Origin: DUZB01 sp963747555
Lineage (GTDB): Bacteria > Desulfobacterota > DSM-4660 > Desulfatiglandales > Desulfatiglandaceae
Assembly: GCA_963747555.1 (NCBI GenBank)
Contig: CAVVFZ010000035.1
Location: 134,533 to 198,532, forward strand
Direction of reading: 5' to 3'
DNA length: 64,000 bases
Both the position numbers and the translations under genes were made by a program. Positions 36,932 through 46,671 of this stretch are shown here, piece after piece. The notes below the pieces were generated by a model. That model was not told where the DNA came from. It saw only the letters and a list, made by a program, of their open reading frames with translations, and did no database searches. Position 1 is the first letter of the stretch. Each line of letters opens with the position of its first letter.

Positions 36932-38136
36932 AATCTTATAGATGGATTATCCTCGGAGCGGGTCCATCCGGCCTCAGCTTTGCCCACGCTCTAAGAGATT
37001 GTGGAGAGACCTCGTTTCTTGTTGTCGAAAAAGAACGGGTTGCGGGAGGGCTGTGCCGAAGCGCTGATGTCGATGGTTCGCCTATCGACATTGGGGGCGG
37101 ACACTTTTTGGACATGAAAAGAAGTGAGGCGCTCGACCTGCTTTTTCGTTTTATGCCAAGATCGGAGTGGCAGGAATTTAAGCGGATCTCGACAATTATG
37201 TTCCGAGGGAAGGAGATCGATTACCCTTTTGAAGCGAATCTGTGGCAATTGCCACCTGATGAGCAGATTGAGTTTCTCGAGTCGATTGCACAAGCAGGAT
37301 GTGTCCGCGGAGAAACCATGCCTGAAACATTTGAGGGCTGGATTGTATGGAAACTCGGGCAACGTATAGCAACGGAGTATATGTTGCCATACAATCGCAA
37401 AATTTGGTCAACGGATCTTAACCGGTTGGGTACGTACTGGCTGCACAAGTTGCCTGACGTTTCGTTCAGGGAAAGTCTTCGGAGCTGCTTGGATGGACGA
37501 CCCCATGGCGCCTTGCCGGCGCACGAAAGCTTTCTTTATCCTAAGGAATACGGGTATGGAGAATTGTGGAAAAGAATGGGTGAAAGGCTTGGCGATCAGT
37601 TGCTCACGAATACGCCGGTAGAAAGCATCAATGTGCATAACAGGGTCATTAATGGGCATTACCGGGGCGAAACCATTATCACAACCATACCGTGGACAAT
37701 TTGGCCGAGGATTGCGGATGTTTCTCCTGTTGCGCACGAAATATCTAAACTTCAGCATATATCCATCGATATCGACTACTACCCTCATGCTGTAGAATCC
37801 AAGGCTCACTGGGTATATGAGCCGGATGAGGCTCTGGCATATCACCGGGCGCTTTACAGAACCAATTTCTGTAAAGGAAGCAGGGGGTATTGGACAGAGA
37901 CCAATTCCAGACGCTCGGGGCAGATTGATACGTGGCGACATCGAAACGAGTATGCATATCCACTTAATACGCGTGACAAGCCGGAAACAATGAAGAAGAT
38001 TTTATCCTGGGCAAAGCAGCATTCAATCATAGGACTTGGCCGTTGGGGTACATGGGAGCATATGAATTCAGATGTGGCCGTTTTTCTCGCCATGACCGCA
38101 GCCAACAAGCTCGTACACACGGAGCCACCAAAGTGA
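36928..38136 (+). CDS. FAD-dependent oxidoreductase (UDP-galactopyranose mutase/protoporphyrinogen oxidase-like)
   Basis: The N-terminus WIILGAGPSGLSFAHAL is a GxGxxG FAD-binding fold and EKERVAGGLCRSADVDGSPIDIGGGHFL is the GG-doublet typical of amino-oxidase/UGM-like flavoproteins. At 402 residues it is the size of Glf-like proteins in polysaccharide loci. PYNRKIWSTDLNRLGTYW also resembles these. The true substrate is unclear. ATG 36928 overlaps the previous stop by ATGA; a longer frame from 36862 is rejected. It overlaps the next GT2 gene by GTGA. Confidence 0.7.
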   Translation: MKSYRWIILGAGPSGLSFAHALRDCGETSFLVVEKERVAGGLCRSADVDGSPIDIGGGHFLDMKRSEALDLLFRFMPRSEWQEFKRISTIMFRGKEIDYPFEANLWQLPPDEQIEFLESIAQAGCVRGETMPETFEGWIVWKLGQRIATEYMLPYNRKIWSTDLNRLGTYWLHKLPDVSFRESLRSCLDGRPHGALPAHESFLYPKEYGYGELWKRMGERLGDQLLTNTPVESINVHNRVINGHYRGETIITTIPWTIWPRIADVSPVAHEISKLQHISIDIDYYPHAVESKAHWVYEPDEALAYHRALYRTNFCKGSRGYWTETNSRRSGQIDTWRHRNEYAYPLNTRDKPETMKKILSWAKQHSIIGLGRWGTWEHMNSDVAVFLAMTAANKLVHTEPPK

Positions 38137-38831
38137 GGGTGTCATTATGTTTGCTCGTCTGGTACGAGATCGACGGATGTAAGCTTGACGTACCCAAAAT
38201 TCCGTACGACCAATTTGATGAAGTCTATGCTGTTGACGGGGGCAGTAATGATGGGACGGTAGAATACCTGGAATCCCAAGGAATTCCTGTATATCGCCAA
38301 CCAAAGAAAGGCCTGAATGCAGCGTATATTCATGCGGTTGACATGTCAACGTGCGATGCAGTCGTTGTTTTTTTCCCGAAGGGCACAAACACGATTGAAG
38401 ACTTAAAAAAGTTCCGTCCACTCCTTGAATCGGGGTATGATATTGTAATAGCAAGCCGCAATATCAAAGGAGGCAGAAACGAGGAGGATAACCGATTTTT
38501 TAAGTTGCGCAAATGGTGCGTTCTGGCACTGGCAATATTCGCTGCTCTGATTTGGCGGCGCGAAGGCTATTTTGTCCGGGACGTGTTGCATGGATTTAAG
38601 GGATTTACAGTTTCTGCATTCAGGCGAATAGCACCATTAGACTACGGACTTTCGATAGATATTGAAATGATAATTCGTTCCTACCGGTTGCGCCTGAAAC
38701 GTACGGAATTCCCGACCAAGGAAACGCGTCGACCGTTCGGACAAACACATTTTCGGTTATTTCCAACGGGTGTCAAGTTGGCCAAGTATCTATGGTATGA
38801 GGCCAAGCGCGGAGATTACAAACGTTCGTGA
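38133..38831 (+). CDS. GT2-family glycosyltransferase (dolichol-phosphate mannosyltransferase-like)
   Basis: About 232 residues starting at GTG 38133, coupled to the FAD gene. VYAVDGGSNDGTVEYLESQG is the GT-A nucleotide-binding block. VASRN-type sequence (VIASRNIKGGRNEEDN) and DVLHGFKGFTVSAFRR follow the pattern of polyprenyl-phosphate glycosyltransferases. The usual DxD position reads FFPKGTN, so the metal-binding aspartates seem altered. It may make a lipid-phosphate sugar donor for the neighbouring GT-C-like membrane protein; this is inferred. Confidence 0.75.
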   Translation: MRVSLCLLVWYEIDGCKLDVPKIPYDQFDEVYAVDGGSNDGTVEYLESQGIPVYRQPKKGLNAAYIHAVDMSTCDAVVVFFPKGTNTIEDLKKFRPLLESGYDIVIASRNIKGGRNEEDNRFFKLRKWCVLALAIFAALIWRREGYFVRDVLHGFKGFTVSAFRRIAPLDYGLSIDIEMIIRSYRLRLKRTEFPTKETRRPFGQTHFRLFPTGVKLAKYLWYEAKRGDYKRS

Positions 38832-39118
38832 GAAATACTTCTACGCTGGCAAGTCCGTACACGGCGGTCTATCATAACTTTTTATCCGTGGGTCATTTCT
38901 TTCATCTTCCTTGCCCTGACGAATATGATGTAACGAATAAATTTTTATTGGGTTTCTTACCAGGCGGTGTAGATGGTTCGGTGGTATGGATTCAAGGCAT
39001 GGGGATTAAGAAAAGTAAAGTTTTTGCAAAAAGATCGTCAATTATTGATTTTCATTTCCAATTCAAGTGTGCTACGAGAAAGGGCCTGAAAGCGTACAAG
39101 TGGCACGAAGGCTTATGA
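38828..39118 (+). CDS. Hypothetical protein, possibly a gene remnant
   Basis: A 96-residue frame beginning at GTG 38828, overlapping the previous stop by GTGA. I recognise no family, signal peptide or membrane helix. Basic residues are common in the second half (KKSKVFAKRSS). The overlap favours translation, but it could be a degraded gene. Confidence 0.3.
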   Translation: MRNTSTLASPYTAVYHNFLSVGHFFHLPCPDEYDVTNKFLLGFLPGGVDGSVVWIQGMGIKKSKVFAKRSSIIDFHFQFKCATRKGLKAYKWHEGL

Positions 39119-39200
39119 ACACGTGCAAAACAGAAGATGGGCCATATTTATCAGAAAAGAAGTATGAATAGCAGTGAAAATTAAAGATTAAGGAAGTGTT

Positions 39201-40421
39201 ATGAGTGCTGGATTAAAGCCAATGGTTTTAAATATATGGGAATCGACCAAACGTATGTTGCGGCCAAAACGAGGGATATGGGAGAAGGTGGCGGAGGCTG
39301 CCCAAAAACCATTGGTCAGAACCTACTTAAACTCCTCTCTGAAAAATCCTGTTTCGTTCTTGGATTACGTTCATCCTGCCGATGAAATGTATCTCTTTCA
39401 TAGAGATCTGCGCGGAGATGAAGTGGCGGGCAGTATCGAGTATTTCGCTACCGGCAAGGATTATCATCTCACTATCGAGAATATTGTGAATCGATGTGGG
39501 AAGTCTTTTAATAAAATCAAAAGTTTCTTGGACTTTGCATCCGGTTACGGGCGAGCTACAAGGTTTCTACTGCAGGAAATGGATGCGAACAAGATATGGG
39601 TAAGTGATATTTATAAGGATGCCATCGACTTCCAGAGAGATTATTTCGGCGTCAATGGTTTTTATTCATTCGCGGAGCCCTCGGATGTCGATTTTCCGAG
39701 GAAGTTTGAGGTCATATTTGCAGGGTCATTGTTTTCCCATCTTCCGGAAGATCGCTTTGAACAATGGTTGGGGACGCTTTATGCTCTTTTGGAAGACAAC
39801 GGGATTTTGATATTCAGTACCCATGGGGAACAACTCCTTCCTGCCAATGTTATAAAGCAGGAGAAAGGTTTTACCTATCTCAGGCAGAGCGAAAGCGCAT
39901 CATTGCCGGTCGATGAATATGGGAGTTCTTTTGTATCAAGAAAATGGGTTGAAAATCTTGCCGCTAAGATGAAAATCAACCATGTGGTTTTCATGGAAAG
40001 TGAATTGTGCCGCCATCAGGACGTTTATGTTGTTTCCCGGAAATCTCTTCCACCCGTTGAGAGGAGCAATCCGCTGATCGGCTATCTGGATCGCTGGGCG
40101 GTGGAGAATGGGACTCTAACAATTTATGGCTGGGTGGCAGATCGAGTTACGGGCTCACCGATAGAACAGATCTCCATGCGTCTATACGGAATACCGTGTG
40201 GGAACGCCACCTTGAGTAGGAAGAGGGCTGATGTTCGCGACCATTTCGATAGAGATGACTATTTATTTTCAGGGTGGCAGTTTAGCTTAGATCACGCATT
40301 TGCACAGAAATACATTCTCGGCACTGAAGAGAGATTGTTGGTCGAGGTGATGGCCAAGAATAGAGATCATCAATACGGGTTTGTTAAAGTTTTTCTTGGA
40401 AAAGAAATGATGCGGGAATAG
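39201..40421 (+). CDS. SAM-dependent methyltransferase with C-terminal beta domain
   Basis: A 406-residue protein. FLDFASGYGRATRFLL is methyltransferase motif I, and FAGSLFSHLPEDRFEQWL the post-motif II region. The last 110 residues form a separate domain beginning NPLIGYLDRWAVENGTLTIYGWVAD, likely an all-beta carbohydrate-associated module. The ribosome site is aaggaag before ATG 39201. It probably methylates a sugar of the surface glycan or its lipid carrier. Confidence 0.78.
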   Translation: MSAGLKPMVLNIWESTKRMLRPKRGIWEKVAEAAQKPLVRTYLNSSLKNPVSFLDYVHPADEMYLFHRDLRGDEVAGSIEYFATGKDYHLTIENIVNRCGKSFNKIKSFLDFASGYGRATRFLLQEMDANKIWVSDIYKDAIDFQRDYFGVNGFYSFAEPSDVDFPRKFEVIFAGSLFSHLPEDRFEQWLGTLYALLEDNGILIFSTHGEQLLPANVIKQEKGFTYLRQSESASLPVDEYGSSFVSRKWVENLAAKMKINHVVFMESELCRHQDVYVVSRKSLPPVERSNPLIGYLDRWAVENGTLTIYGWVADRVTGSPIEQISMRLYGIPCGNATLSRKRADVRDHFDRDDYLFSGWQFSLDHAFAQKYILGTEERLLVEVMAKNRDHQYGFVKVFLGKEMMRE

Positions 40422-40527
40422 ACGGCAACGGATATAATATTGGGCAAGAAGTGATTCGGAGCAAGCGAAAGTGCCCTGGAAAGGATCGGTATTTGTTCAC
40501 AGATCTGAATCGAATAGGAATACAACA

Positions 40528-41676
40528 ATGGAATGGCCACTTGTTTCAGTAATCGTCAGGACAAAAGACCGACCGGAACTTCTGCAAGATGCACTCAAGA
40601 GCATTGCCAGTCAAACTTACCAATCTATTGAGACAGTTCTGGTTAACGATGGCGGCTGTGAGGTGGATCAGGGCAAGGCTGAAGCGATCTTGGGCGAAAT
40701 ACCGTTAAGTTATGTCAAAAATGAAACAAGTTTGGGTCGGGGAGCGGCTTTAAATGTAGGATTGGAAAAGAGTAAAGGGGTATATGCGGCCTTTCTGGAT
40801 GATGACGACATATACTATGATGGTGGGATTGCCGCCCTTATGGATGGGGCGATTAAAAACGGCGCAGAGGCTGTGTACGGTCAGGTCGTATGTAAGTCCA
40901 TGGCAGGATCCGAGGACGTTGTGAAAGCTGAAAGCGTCGTTGGTGAGCCGTTTTATTTTGGGAAACTCCTTTTCGAAAATTACATCGCGACAAATTCTCT
41001 CTTGGTATCAAAGAAACTTGTCAAAAAGATCGGCTTTTTTGATAATGACTTTGAAATATTCGAGGACTGGGACTGGATCATCAGGATGGCATCTATCTGT
41101 AAGCCGCTGTTTATCCATTCGGTTATAGGTGAATACCGGATATTGTCTTCAAGTACCCTCACCGGCAAAGGCGGCATTAAATTACACAGATTTTATAAGG
41201 AAAAACTCTTTGAAAAGCATTTGAGAAAAGCCACGGCAGCGGATTTTCTCGACCATGTGCAACGCGCCGTTGACAAAATCGTGTTGGAAAAGGATGCCCA
41301 AAATCATTACATTGAGGCCCGAATAGAGAGTCTTAGTGAAGAGGTTGGGATCAAAACGAAGTGGGTCAGGGACAGAGATGACTATATTGTTACGCTTCAG
41401 GAAGAGATTGCCAGACTTCAGGAAATGATAGCGAAATTTGAGGAAGTCCTCCGTCAAAAAGATGGACATATGGAATGGCTGGTCATGCAGAACGAGGCGA
41501 TTACCGCGGAGAACAAGGCGATCATTGCTGTAAACAAGACTATCACCACCGAGAATGAAGTAATAAAGAAGACACTTGACGAAATCCTTTCATCCCGTTC
41601 CTGGCAAATAACAAAGCCGGTAAGGGTGGTTGGCGCTTCCGTGAGAAATATTTTTCCCAGAAAAGACCATGTCTGA
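40528..41676 (+). CDS. GT2-family glycosyltransferase with C-terminal coiled coil
   Basis: Start ATG 40528; the frame upstream to 40471 is unconserved. LVSVIVRTKDRPELLQDAL, VLVNDGG and FLDDDDIYY form a complete GT2 core with DxD, and FEDWDWIIRMA marks the catalytic-base region. From about residue 265 to 360 the sequence is heptad-patterned coiled coil (EEIARLQEMIAKFEEVL, then repeated ENKAI/NKTI units). The same arrangement is found in the broken gene at 5825-7861, so the two appear homologous. The coiled coil may tether or measure, as in chain-length-controlling partners. Confidence 0.82.
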   Translation: MEWPLVSVIVRTKDRPELLQDALKSIASQTYQSIETVLVNDGGCEVDQGKAEAILGEIPLSYVKNETSLGRGAALNVGLEKSKGVYAAFLDDDDIYYDGGIAALMDGAIKNGAEAVYGQVVCKSMAGSEDVVKAESVVGEPFYFGKLLFENYIATNSLLVSKKLVKKIGFFDNDFEIFEDWDWIIRMASICKPLFIHSVIGEYRILSSSTLTGKGGIKLHRFYKEKLFEKHLRKATAADFLDHVQRAVDKIVLEKDAQNHYIEARIESLSEEVGIKTKWVRDRDDYIVTLQEEIARLQEMIAKFEEVLRQKDGHMEWLVMQNEAITAENKAIIAVNKTITTENEVIKKTLDEILSSRSWQITKPVRVVGASVRNIFPRKDHV

Positions 41677-44032
41677 CGAATTCCCAAAGGTAGAGATCAT
41701 AATAGTCAACTATAACGGCATGGAGCACCTTCCCCGCTGTCTTCCATCGGTTTTTGCAACCGATTACCCTATGTTTTCGGTCACAGTTGTTGATAACGAT
41801 TCCCGGGACGGAAGTCCTGAATGGGTAAAGGAAAAATACCCGGAAGTCAGGGTAATCAGAAACAGCCAAAACCTTGGCTTCGGGAAGGCCAATAATATGG
41901 GGGTAAGGGAGTCCAGTTCTCCCTACGTAGCCCTCCTGAACAGCGACACGGTTGTGGACAAGGGGTGGCTGACGCCCCTTGTTGAAACGGTTCGAAAAGA
42001 TCCGTCGGTGGCAGCCGCCTGTTCAAAGCTCCTTTTCCTGAAAAACTCCCGTATCGTAAACGGTGTGGGAGGAGGGATGAATTATGTGGGATACGGGTAC
42101 GACATAGGGGCCTACGAAGTCGACAATGGTCAATTTGATGAAGAAAGCGATGTTCTTTTTCCTACCGCCGCTGCGTGTGTGCTCAAAAGATCCGCATTTG
42201 AGGATGTAGGAGGGTTTGATGAGCGCTTTTTTATGTATCATGAGGACGTTGATCTGGGATGGCGACTGCATTTGAAAGGATATGGTATCAAATGCGTGCC
42301 CGATTCTGTTGTGCATCATGCCTTTGGCGGGACATCCCTTAAGTCCGGCAGCATGGCATTCAGAAATAATTTAGGGCAGCGTCATGCGCTGAGGAGTCTG
42401 ATTAAAAACTATGAATGGATCACACTCTCACGGGTCCTCCCGCTGTTTTTGGTTATGGGGCTCAGAAATTCGTTAAGAGGGCGGTCTCTGGATTTTCTGA
42501 AATGTCTCTTATGGAACATGAAGAATATGCCCGATACCCTGAAGGAAAGAAAAAAGATCCAGAGAAGCAGAACGCTAAGAGATAACGGATTGTTGCCTTT
42601 GATTTGGCAGGACATCCCTCTGCCGTTTCGTTTTCCGGATTATACGGTTATGGATATGGAGTCGTTTTCGCAAGGAAAGAGAAGGCGTTCCGTGATCTAT
42701 ATGTCCGACAGCGAGCCGGATAATCTGGGTTATGGATGGTACGGGGTCGAAGTTTATTTCGGGGACGGCCGGACAAAGTACCGTTGGTCCAAGGGAGAGG
42801 CGGTCTTTTATCTATGGAACTATTACGGCGATGGGATGATATCGTTTGACGTATTGGGGCTTTCCGAGACGCTAAAACGGGATCGCACTTTTTCCGTATG
42901 TGTCAATGGTGGGGAACCCCATGAATTGACCCTGATATCCGATGGCTGGGAAACGGTGACTGTGCCTTACCATGGAAAGCCGGGACCTCTCGAGATAAGG
43001 ATGGCGTTGGGCACAGATACCTGGTCTCCTCATGATCAATTTGAAAATGGAGATTACAGATGGTTAGGCATTGGCGTCCGGTGGGCGGAATTTCTGCCGG
43101 CGCATTCTACCGTCCCTTCCTTTGACGGGATCAGTGTGATTGTTCCGACTTACAACAGGATTGAAAAGCTTTTAAAGGTTCTCGGATCCCTCGAGACGCA
43201 GAGTCTCGACAAGACGCTGTTCGAGGTCATTGTAGTCGATGACGGTTCTACCGATTCCACAGAGACCGATCTGAGAACATTTATGGCAAAAACCGCTCTC
43301 CATATGAAATATTTCAAACAGGCAAATAAAAAACAGGGGGCTGCAAGAAATTTAGGGCTAAGACATGCAAAGATGCCGTTAATAGTGTTTATCGGAGATG
43401 ACATCGTGCCCAGCCAAAATTTTTTAAAGGAGCACCTGAGTTTTCACCAGAAGAGCAACAGAGAGGGAAAAAACAGCCTGATCGGATATACGACATGGCC
43501 CGAGGATATCCGAACGACTCCTTTCATGAAATATATCAACGAATATGGATACCAGTTCGGTTACTCATTGATTGACGGCAACGGCCCTCTGCCCTTTAAT
43601 TTTTTTTACACATCAAACATTTCGATTCCAAAGGCGTTGCTGGATGCCTTAGAGCCTGTGTTCGATGAGGATTTCGAGACGTACGGATGGGAGGATGCAG
43701 AACTGGGTTACCGGTTGGAAAAGAGCGGCATGCAGCTGTTTTATAACCCTGAGGCCCTGGCGTATCACGAGCATCCCATGAACATCGTTTCTTTCCGTCA
43801 GAGACAGTACAATGTGGGGAGGGCTTCAAGGGTTTTTCTCAAAAGGCACCCGGAGCTAAGTGATTTTTTGGGGGATAGAAAGCATCTTAAGAAATGGGCA
43901 TGGCTGGATCGAAGGCTTTCAGCGGTTGGGAAGGCAATGAACCTGGCAGACTGGATGATGTTGCCTCTTCCCCGTAGACTCTACGCGATGCTCCTGAAAG
44001 CCAGGTATGCCAGAGGGGCTTTGCTACTGTGA
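41669..44032 (+). CDS. Bifunctional protein with two GT2 glycosyltransferase domains
   Basis: A 787-residue protein. Residues about 1-300 form a rhamnosyltransferase-like GT2 (VEIIIVNYNGMEHLPRC, VDNDSRDGSPEW, LLNSDTVV, FFMYHEDVDLGWRL). Residues about 340-480 are a beta-rich linker (SEPDNLGYGWYGVEVYF). A second GT2 (ISVIVPTYNRIEKL, VVDDGSTDSTET, FIGDDIVPS, YGWEDAELGYRL) occupies about 490-750. Two active sites suggest it adds alternating sugars of one repeat unit. It overlaps the preceding GT2 gene by eight bases. Confidence 0.85.
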   Translation: MSDEFPKVEIIIVNYNGMEHLPRCLPSVFATDYPMFSVTVVDNDSRDGSPEWVKEKYPEVRVIRNSQNLGFGKANNMGVRESSSPYVALLNSDTVVDKGWLTPLVETVRKDPSVAAACSKLLFLKNSRIVNGVGGGMNYVGYGYDIGAYEVDNGQFDEESDVLFPTAAACVLKRSAFEDVGGFDERFFMYHEDVDLGWRLHLKGYGIKCVPDSVVHHAFGGTSLKSGSMAFRNNLGQRHALRSLIKNYEWITLSRVLPLFLVMGLRNSLRGRSLDFLKCLLWNMKNMPDTLKERKKIQRSRTLRDNGLLPLIWQDIPLPFRFPDYTVMDMESFSQGKRRRSVIYMSDSEPDNLGYGWYGVEVYFGDGRTKYRWSKGEAVFYLWNYYGDGMISFDVLGLSETLKRDRTFSVCVNGGEPHELTLISDGWETVTVPYHGKPGPLEIRMALGTDTWSPHDQFENGDYRWLGIGVRWAEFLPAHSTVPSFDGISVIVPTYNRIEKLLKVLGSLETQSLDKTLFEVIVVDDGSTDSTETDLRTFMAKTALHMKYFKQANKKQGAARNLGLRHAKMPLIVFIGDDIVPSQNFLKEHLSFHQKSNREGKNSLIGYTTWPEDIRTTPFMKYINEYGYQFGYSLIDGNGPLPFNFFYTSNISIPKALLDALEPVFDEDFETYGWEDAELGYRLEKSGMQLFYNPEALAYHEHPMNIVSFRQRQYNVGRASRVFLKRHPELSDFLGDRKHLKKWAWLDRRLSAVGKAMNLADWMMLPLPRRLYAMLLKARYARGALLL

Positions 44033-44061
44033 TTTATGTGAACGGAACTTGAGGAGAAGCA

Positions 44062-44770
44062 ATGGCCGACTTAACGCTTTCAGTCGTGATTCCCGTATAT
44101 AATGAATTTAATAGGCTGGAGGCCGTTTTAGACAGAATAAAGGCCGTTCCTCTGAAGAAAGAATTGATCATCGTGGACGACTGTTCGACGGACGGAACCC
44201 GAGAATTGCTGAAGGAAAAGATCGAGGGTGCAACTGTCAGGGTATATTACCACGAAAAAAACATGGGGAAAGGGGCTGCATTGCAGACCGGATTTGAACA
44301 TGTTACAGGGGATATTGTTATTATACAAGATGCCGACCTGGAATATGACCCCATGGAATACGGCAAGGTGATCAAGCCGATAGTGGATGGAAAGGCCGAC
44401 GTCGTCTATGGTTCACGTTTCCTGGCGAGCGACTGTCACAGGATTGTCTACTTCTGGCATTTTCTGGGAAATAAGTTCCTGACGCTTTTGTCCAATATGT
44501 TTACGAACCTGAACCTGAGCGATATGGAGACCTGTTATAAAGCCTTCAAGAGGGAAATCATTCAGGGAATAAGGATTCAGGAGAATCGATTTGGTTTTGA
44601 GCCCGAGATAACAGCCAAGATCGCCAGTCTGCATTGCAGAATTTATGAGGTGGGCGTCTCCTACCACGGTCGGACCTATGAGGACGGCAAGAAAATCAAT
44701 GGGAAGATGGGATCATGGCTGCCTACTGCATATCGAGATACAATTTGTCGGTCACAGAAAAATGCAATGA
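44062..44770 (+). pseudogene. GT2-family polyprenyl-phosphate glycosyltransferase, frame-broken near its end
   Basis: LSVVIPVYNEFNRLEAVL, IVDDCSTDGTRELL, DADLEYDP and YGSRF are those of DPM1-like enzymes that make polyprenyl-phosphate sugars. The family normally ends in a GRTYxxGKKIxWKDG segment; here GRTYEDGKKINGK is followed by DGIMAAYCISRYNL only after a shift at about 44706 (one base short). The corrected protein stops at 44770, immediately before the next gene's TTG start. The uncorrected frame would run to 44859 with an unlikely tail. Confidence 0.75.
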
Positions 44771-45172
44771 TTGAAATCGCGTTCTTGGGTTCTTTTCATA
44801 CTGCTTCAGATCCTTTTCTTCTGTTTTTTTCTTGTTTCAAACATGCGGTTTTGCAGTGAGGCAAAAAACTATTCTTTGACCACCCTTTCAAGAGATGAGG
44901 CCATGAAATACAAAGATCGTTTTAAAGGCCTCAGGTGTTTGCTCCCCATGCATGCAAGGATTGGCTATTTTACCGATCGGGACCGCAAGGAGTACTTTTT
45001 CACCCAGTATAATCTGATCCCGAACGTGATTTTCCCGGGCCGTGAGATGGATTACATATTGGATGATTTTCAGGATAAAAAGCCTTTATCGTCCATACCC
45101 GACAGACCGGGATATGAACGGATTTACAACGATGGGCATGGACTTATTCTGTCCAAGAGGGAGAAAAAGTGA
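44771..45172 (+). CDS. Small membrane-anchored hypothetical protein
   Basis: A 133-residue product with one N-terminal helix (VLFILLQILFFCFFLVSN) and a soluble remainder containing FKGLRCLLPMHARIGYFTD. Similar short proteins lie beside GT-C-type membrane glycosyltransferases in polysaccharide loci, but I know no function. The TTG start abuts the corrected stop of the GT2 gene. Confidence 0.5.
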   Translation: MKSRSWVLFILLQILFFCFFLVSNMRFCSEAKNYSLTTLSRDEAMKYKDRFKGLRCLLPMHARIGYFTDRDRKEYFFTQYNLIPNVIFPGREMDYILDDFQDKKPLSSIPDRPGYERIYNDGHGLILSKREKK

Positions 45173-45182
45173 AGTGTCCGGA

Positions 45183-46629
45183 ATGATTGCCTTCCTGTTC
45201 ATAACTTTTGCTGTCGGCTATTTTTTGATTGGTTTGATTTTCAATAAAGACGGAATGTTATTGTTGCCGTTGAAGCTGTTCCTGTCCTTTCCGTTGGGAT
45301 TCGGGATTCTCAGCCTTCTTTTGTATGTCTGGCTGTTGGTATGGGGACGCGCTGAACAGCATTATATTCTGATGGAGGTTGGATTCCTGATCATCACGGG
45401 GGGCGCCTATTTCCTCAGGGGACGTCACAGGTCCGTTTATCCCGTCTTGCGCCGGATTTCCTTCTATCTGCGCGATAATTTGTGGACTCCCTACATTCTT
45501 GGGTTGGCGCTCCTTTCCTTTTTCTTTGTGATCAGCGGTCTGTCCTTTATTAAATACAGCCTTTTGTCGCCCAGCGGGGCATGGGATGCGTGGGCCATGT
45601 GGAATATGAAGGCCCGATTCATCATTACGGCGGGAACGCACTGGCGGTCGATTTTTGCACCGGACCTCGGATGGCTTCATCCCGACTACCCGCTTCTTCT
45701 GCCGCTTTCGGTTGTCAGGGGATGGTTGTACACGGGCGATACCTCCGAGGTTGTGCCGATCCTTGTGGCGCTCATTTTCACCCTTGCAATTCCCGCGCTT
45801 CTTTGGGCGGGTCTCAGCAGTATCAACCGGTATGCCGGTCTTATGGGCGGCGCGTTTTTGTTAGGCTCGACCCGGCTTCTCAGTTTTGGCACGTCCCAAA
45901 TGGCCGACACTCCCTTATCCGTCTATTATCTGGCGGCTATCATCCTGGTTTATCTGAGCCAACTGCGGGATCGTTCCTATCTTTTTGCTGCAGGCCTTTT
46001 TGCAGGATTCAGCATCTGGACGAAAAATGAAGGATTTCCTTTTGTAATAGCCCTCTTTGTTTCCACAATGCTGTGGCTCGCGTTCAAACCGGAGCGAAGG
46101 CGCTATTTTTCTAGCATGCTTCCCATGTTGTTAGGGTCTGATCATTGTGCTGGCTGGAGTGTCTTATTTCAAGCTGACCCTTGCTCCCCCTAACGACATT
46201 GTGGGCGGGCAGCCCTGGTTTGCCGCCATCGACAAACTGACTGATCTTGGAAGATATGGAATGATTTGGCATCATTTCACCGAGAATCTGTCAGACTTTT
46301 GCGTGTGGCGCATTGGCTGGCTGGATGAGGTTTTTCCGTGGTATGCCGTTCTCAGCATCCTCCTGGCGGTGGTCATAAACCCGAGTTGGCCCCCGCCCAT
46401 GACCATCCCTGCCCTGACGATGGTGTTGCTTTCTCTGTCCTATTTTGTCGTATATCTCGTAACGCCCCTTGATATTGAATGGCATCTGCAACACTCCCTG
46501 GATCGCCTCATGCTCCAGCTGCTACCCCTGGGGGCGTTCATCTATTTCGGTTTCCTTGGTATGGTTATCAAGAATCCAAAAACATTGCAGGCGGCTTCGA
46601 AGGGTCAGTGTAAGAAAGAACCCGTATAA
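45183..46629 (+). pseudogene. GT39/ArnT-like (GT-C) membrane glycosyltransferase, frame-broken once
   Basis: Two frames form a polytopic protein of about 480 residues with around ten helices. SPSGAWDAWAMWNMKARF near residue 130 and LHPDYPLLLPL match the first periplasmic loop of GT-C transferases that use polyprenyl-phosphate sugars. The break near 46130-46136 (LLGS to GLIIVLAG) implies one extra base in GGG. The preceding DPM1-like gene would supply its lipid-phosphate donor. ATG 45183 is chosen; GTG 45174 is possible. Confidence 0.65.
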
Positions 46630-46671
46630 ATCGGAACACCCTGCTTATTTGCGTATGAAAGGAAGGTTGAA

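Noticed and set aside
41490..41570. Repeated ENKAI/NKTI coding units as a DNA repeat array
   Set aside because: The repetition is weak at DNA level and is explained by the heptad pattern of a coiled coil.
44771..44859. Tail of the DPM1-like GT2 frame running to 44859
   Set aside because: The family's C-terminal motif lies in another frame ending at 44770, and the tail overlaps the next gene.
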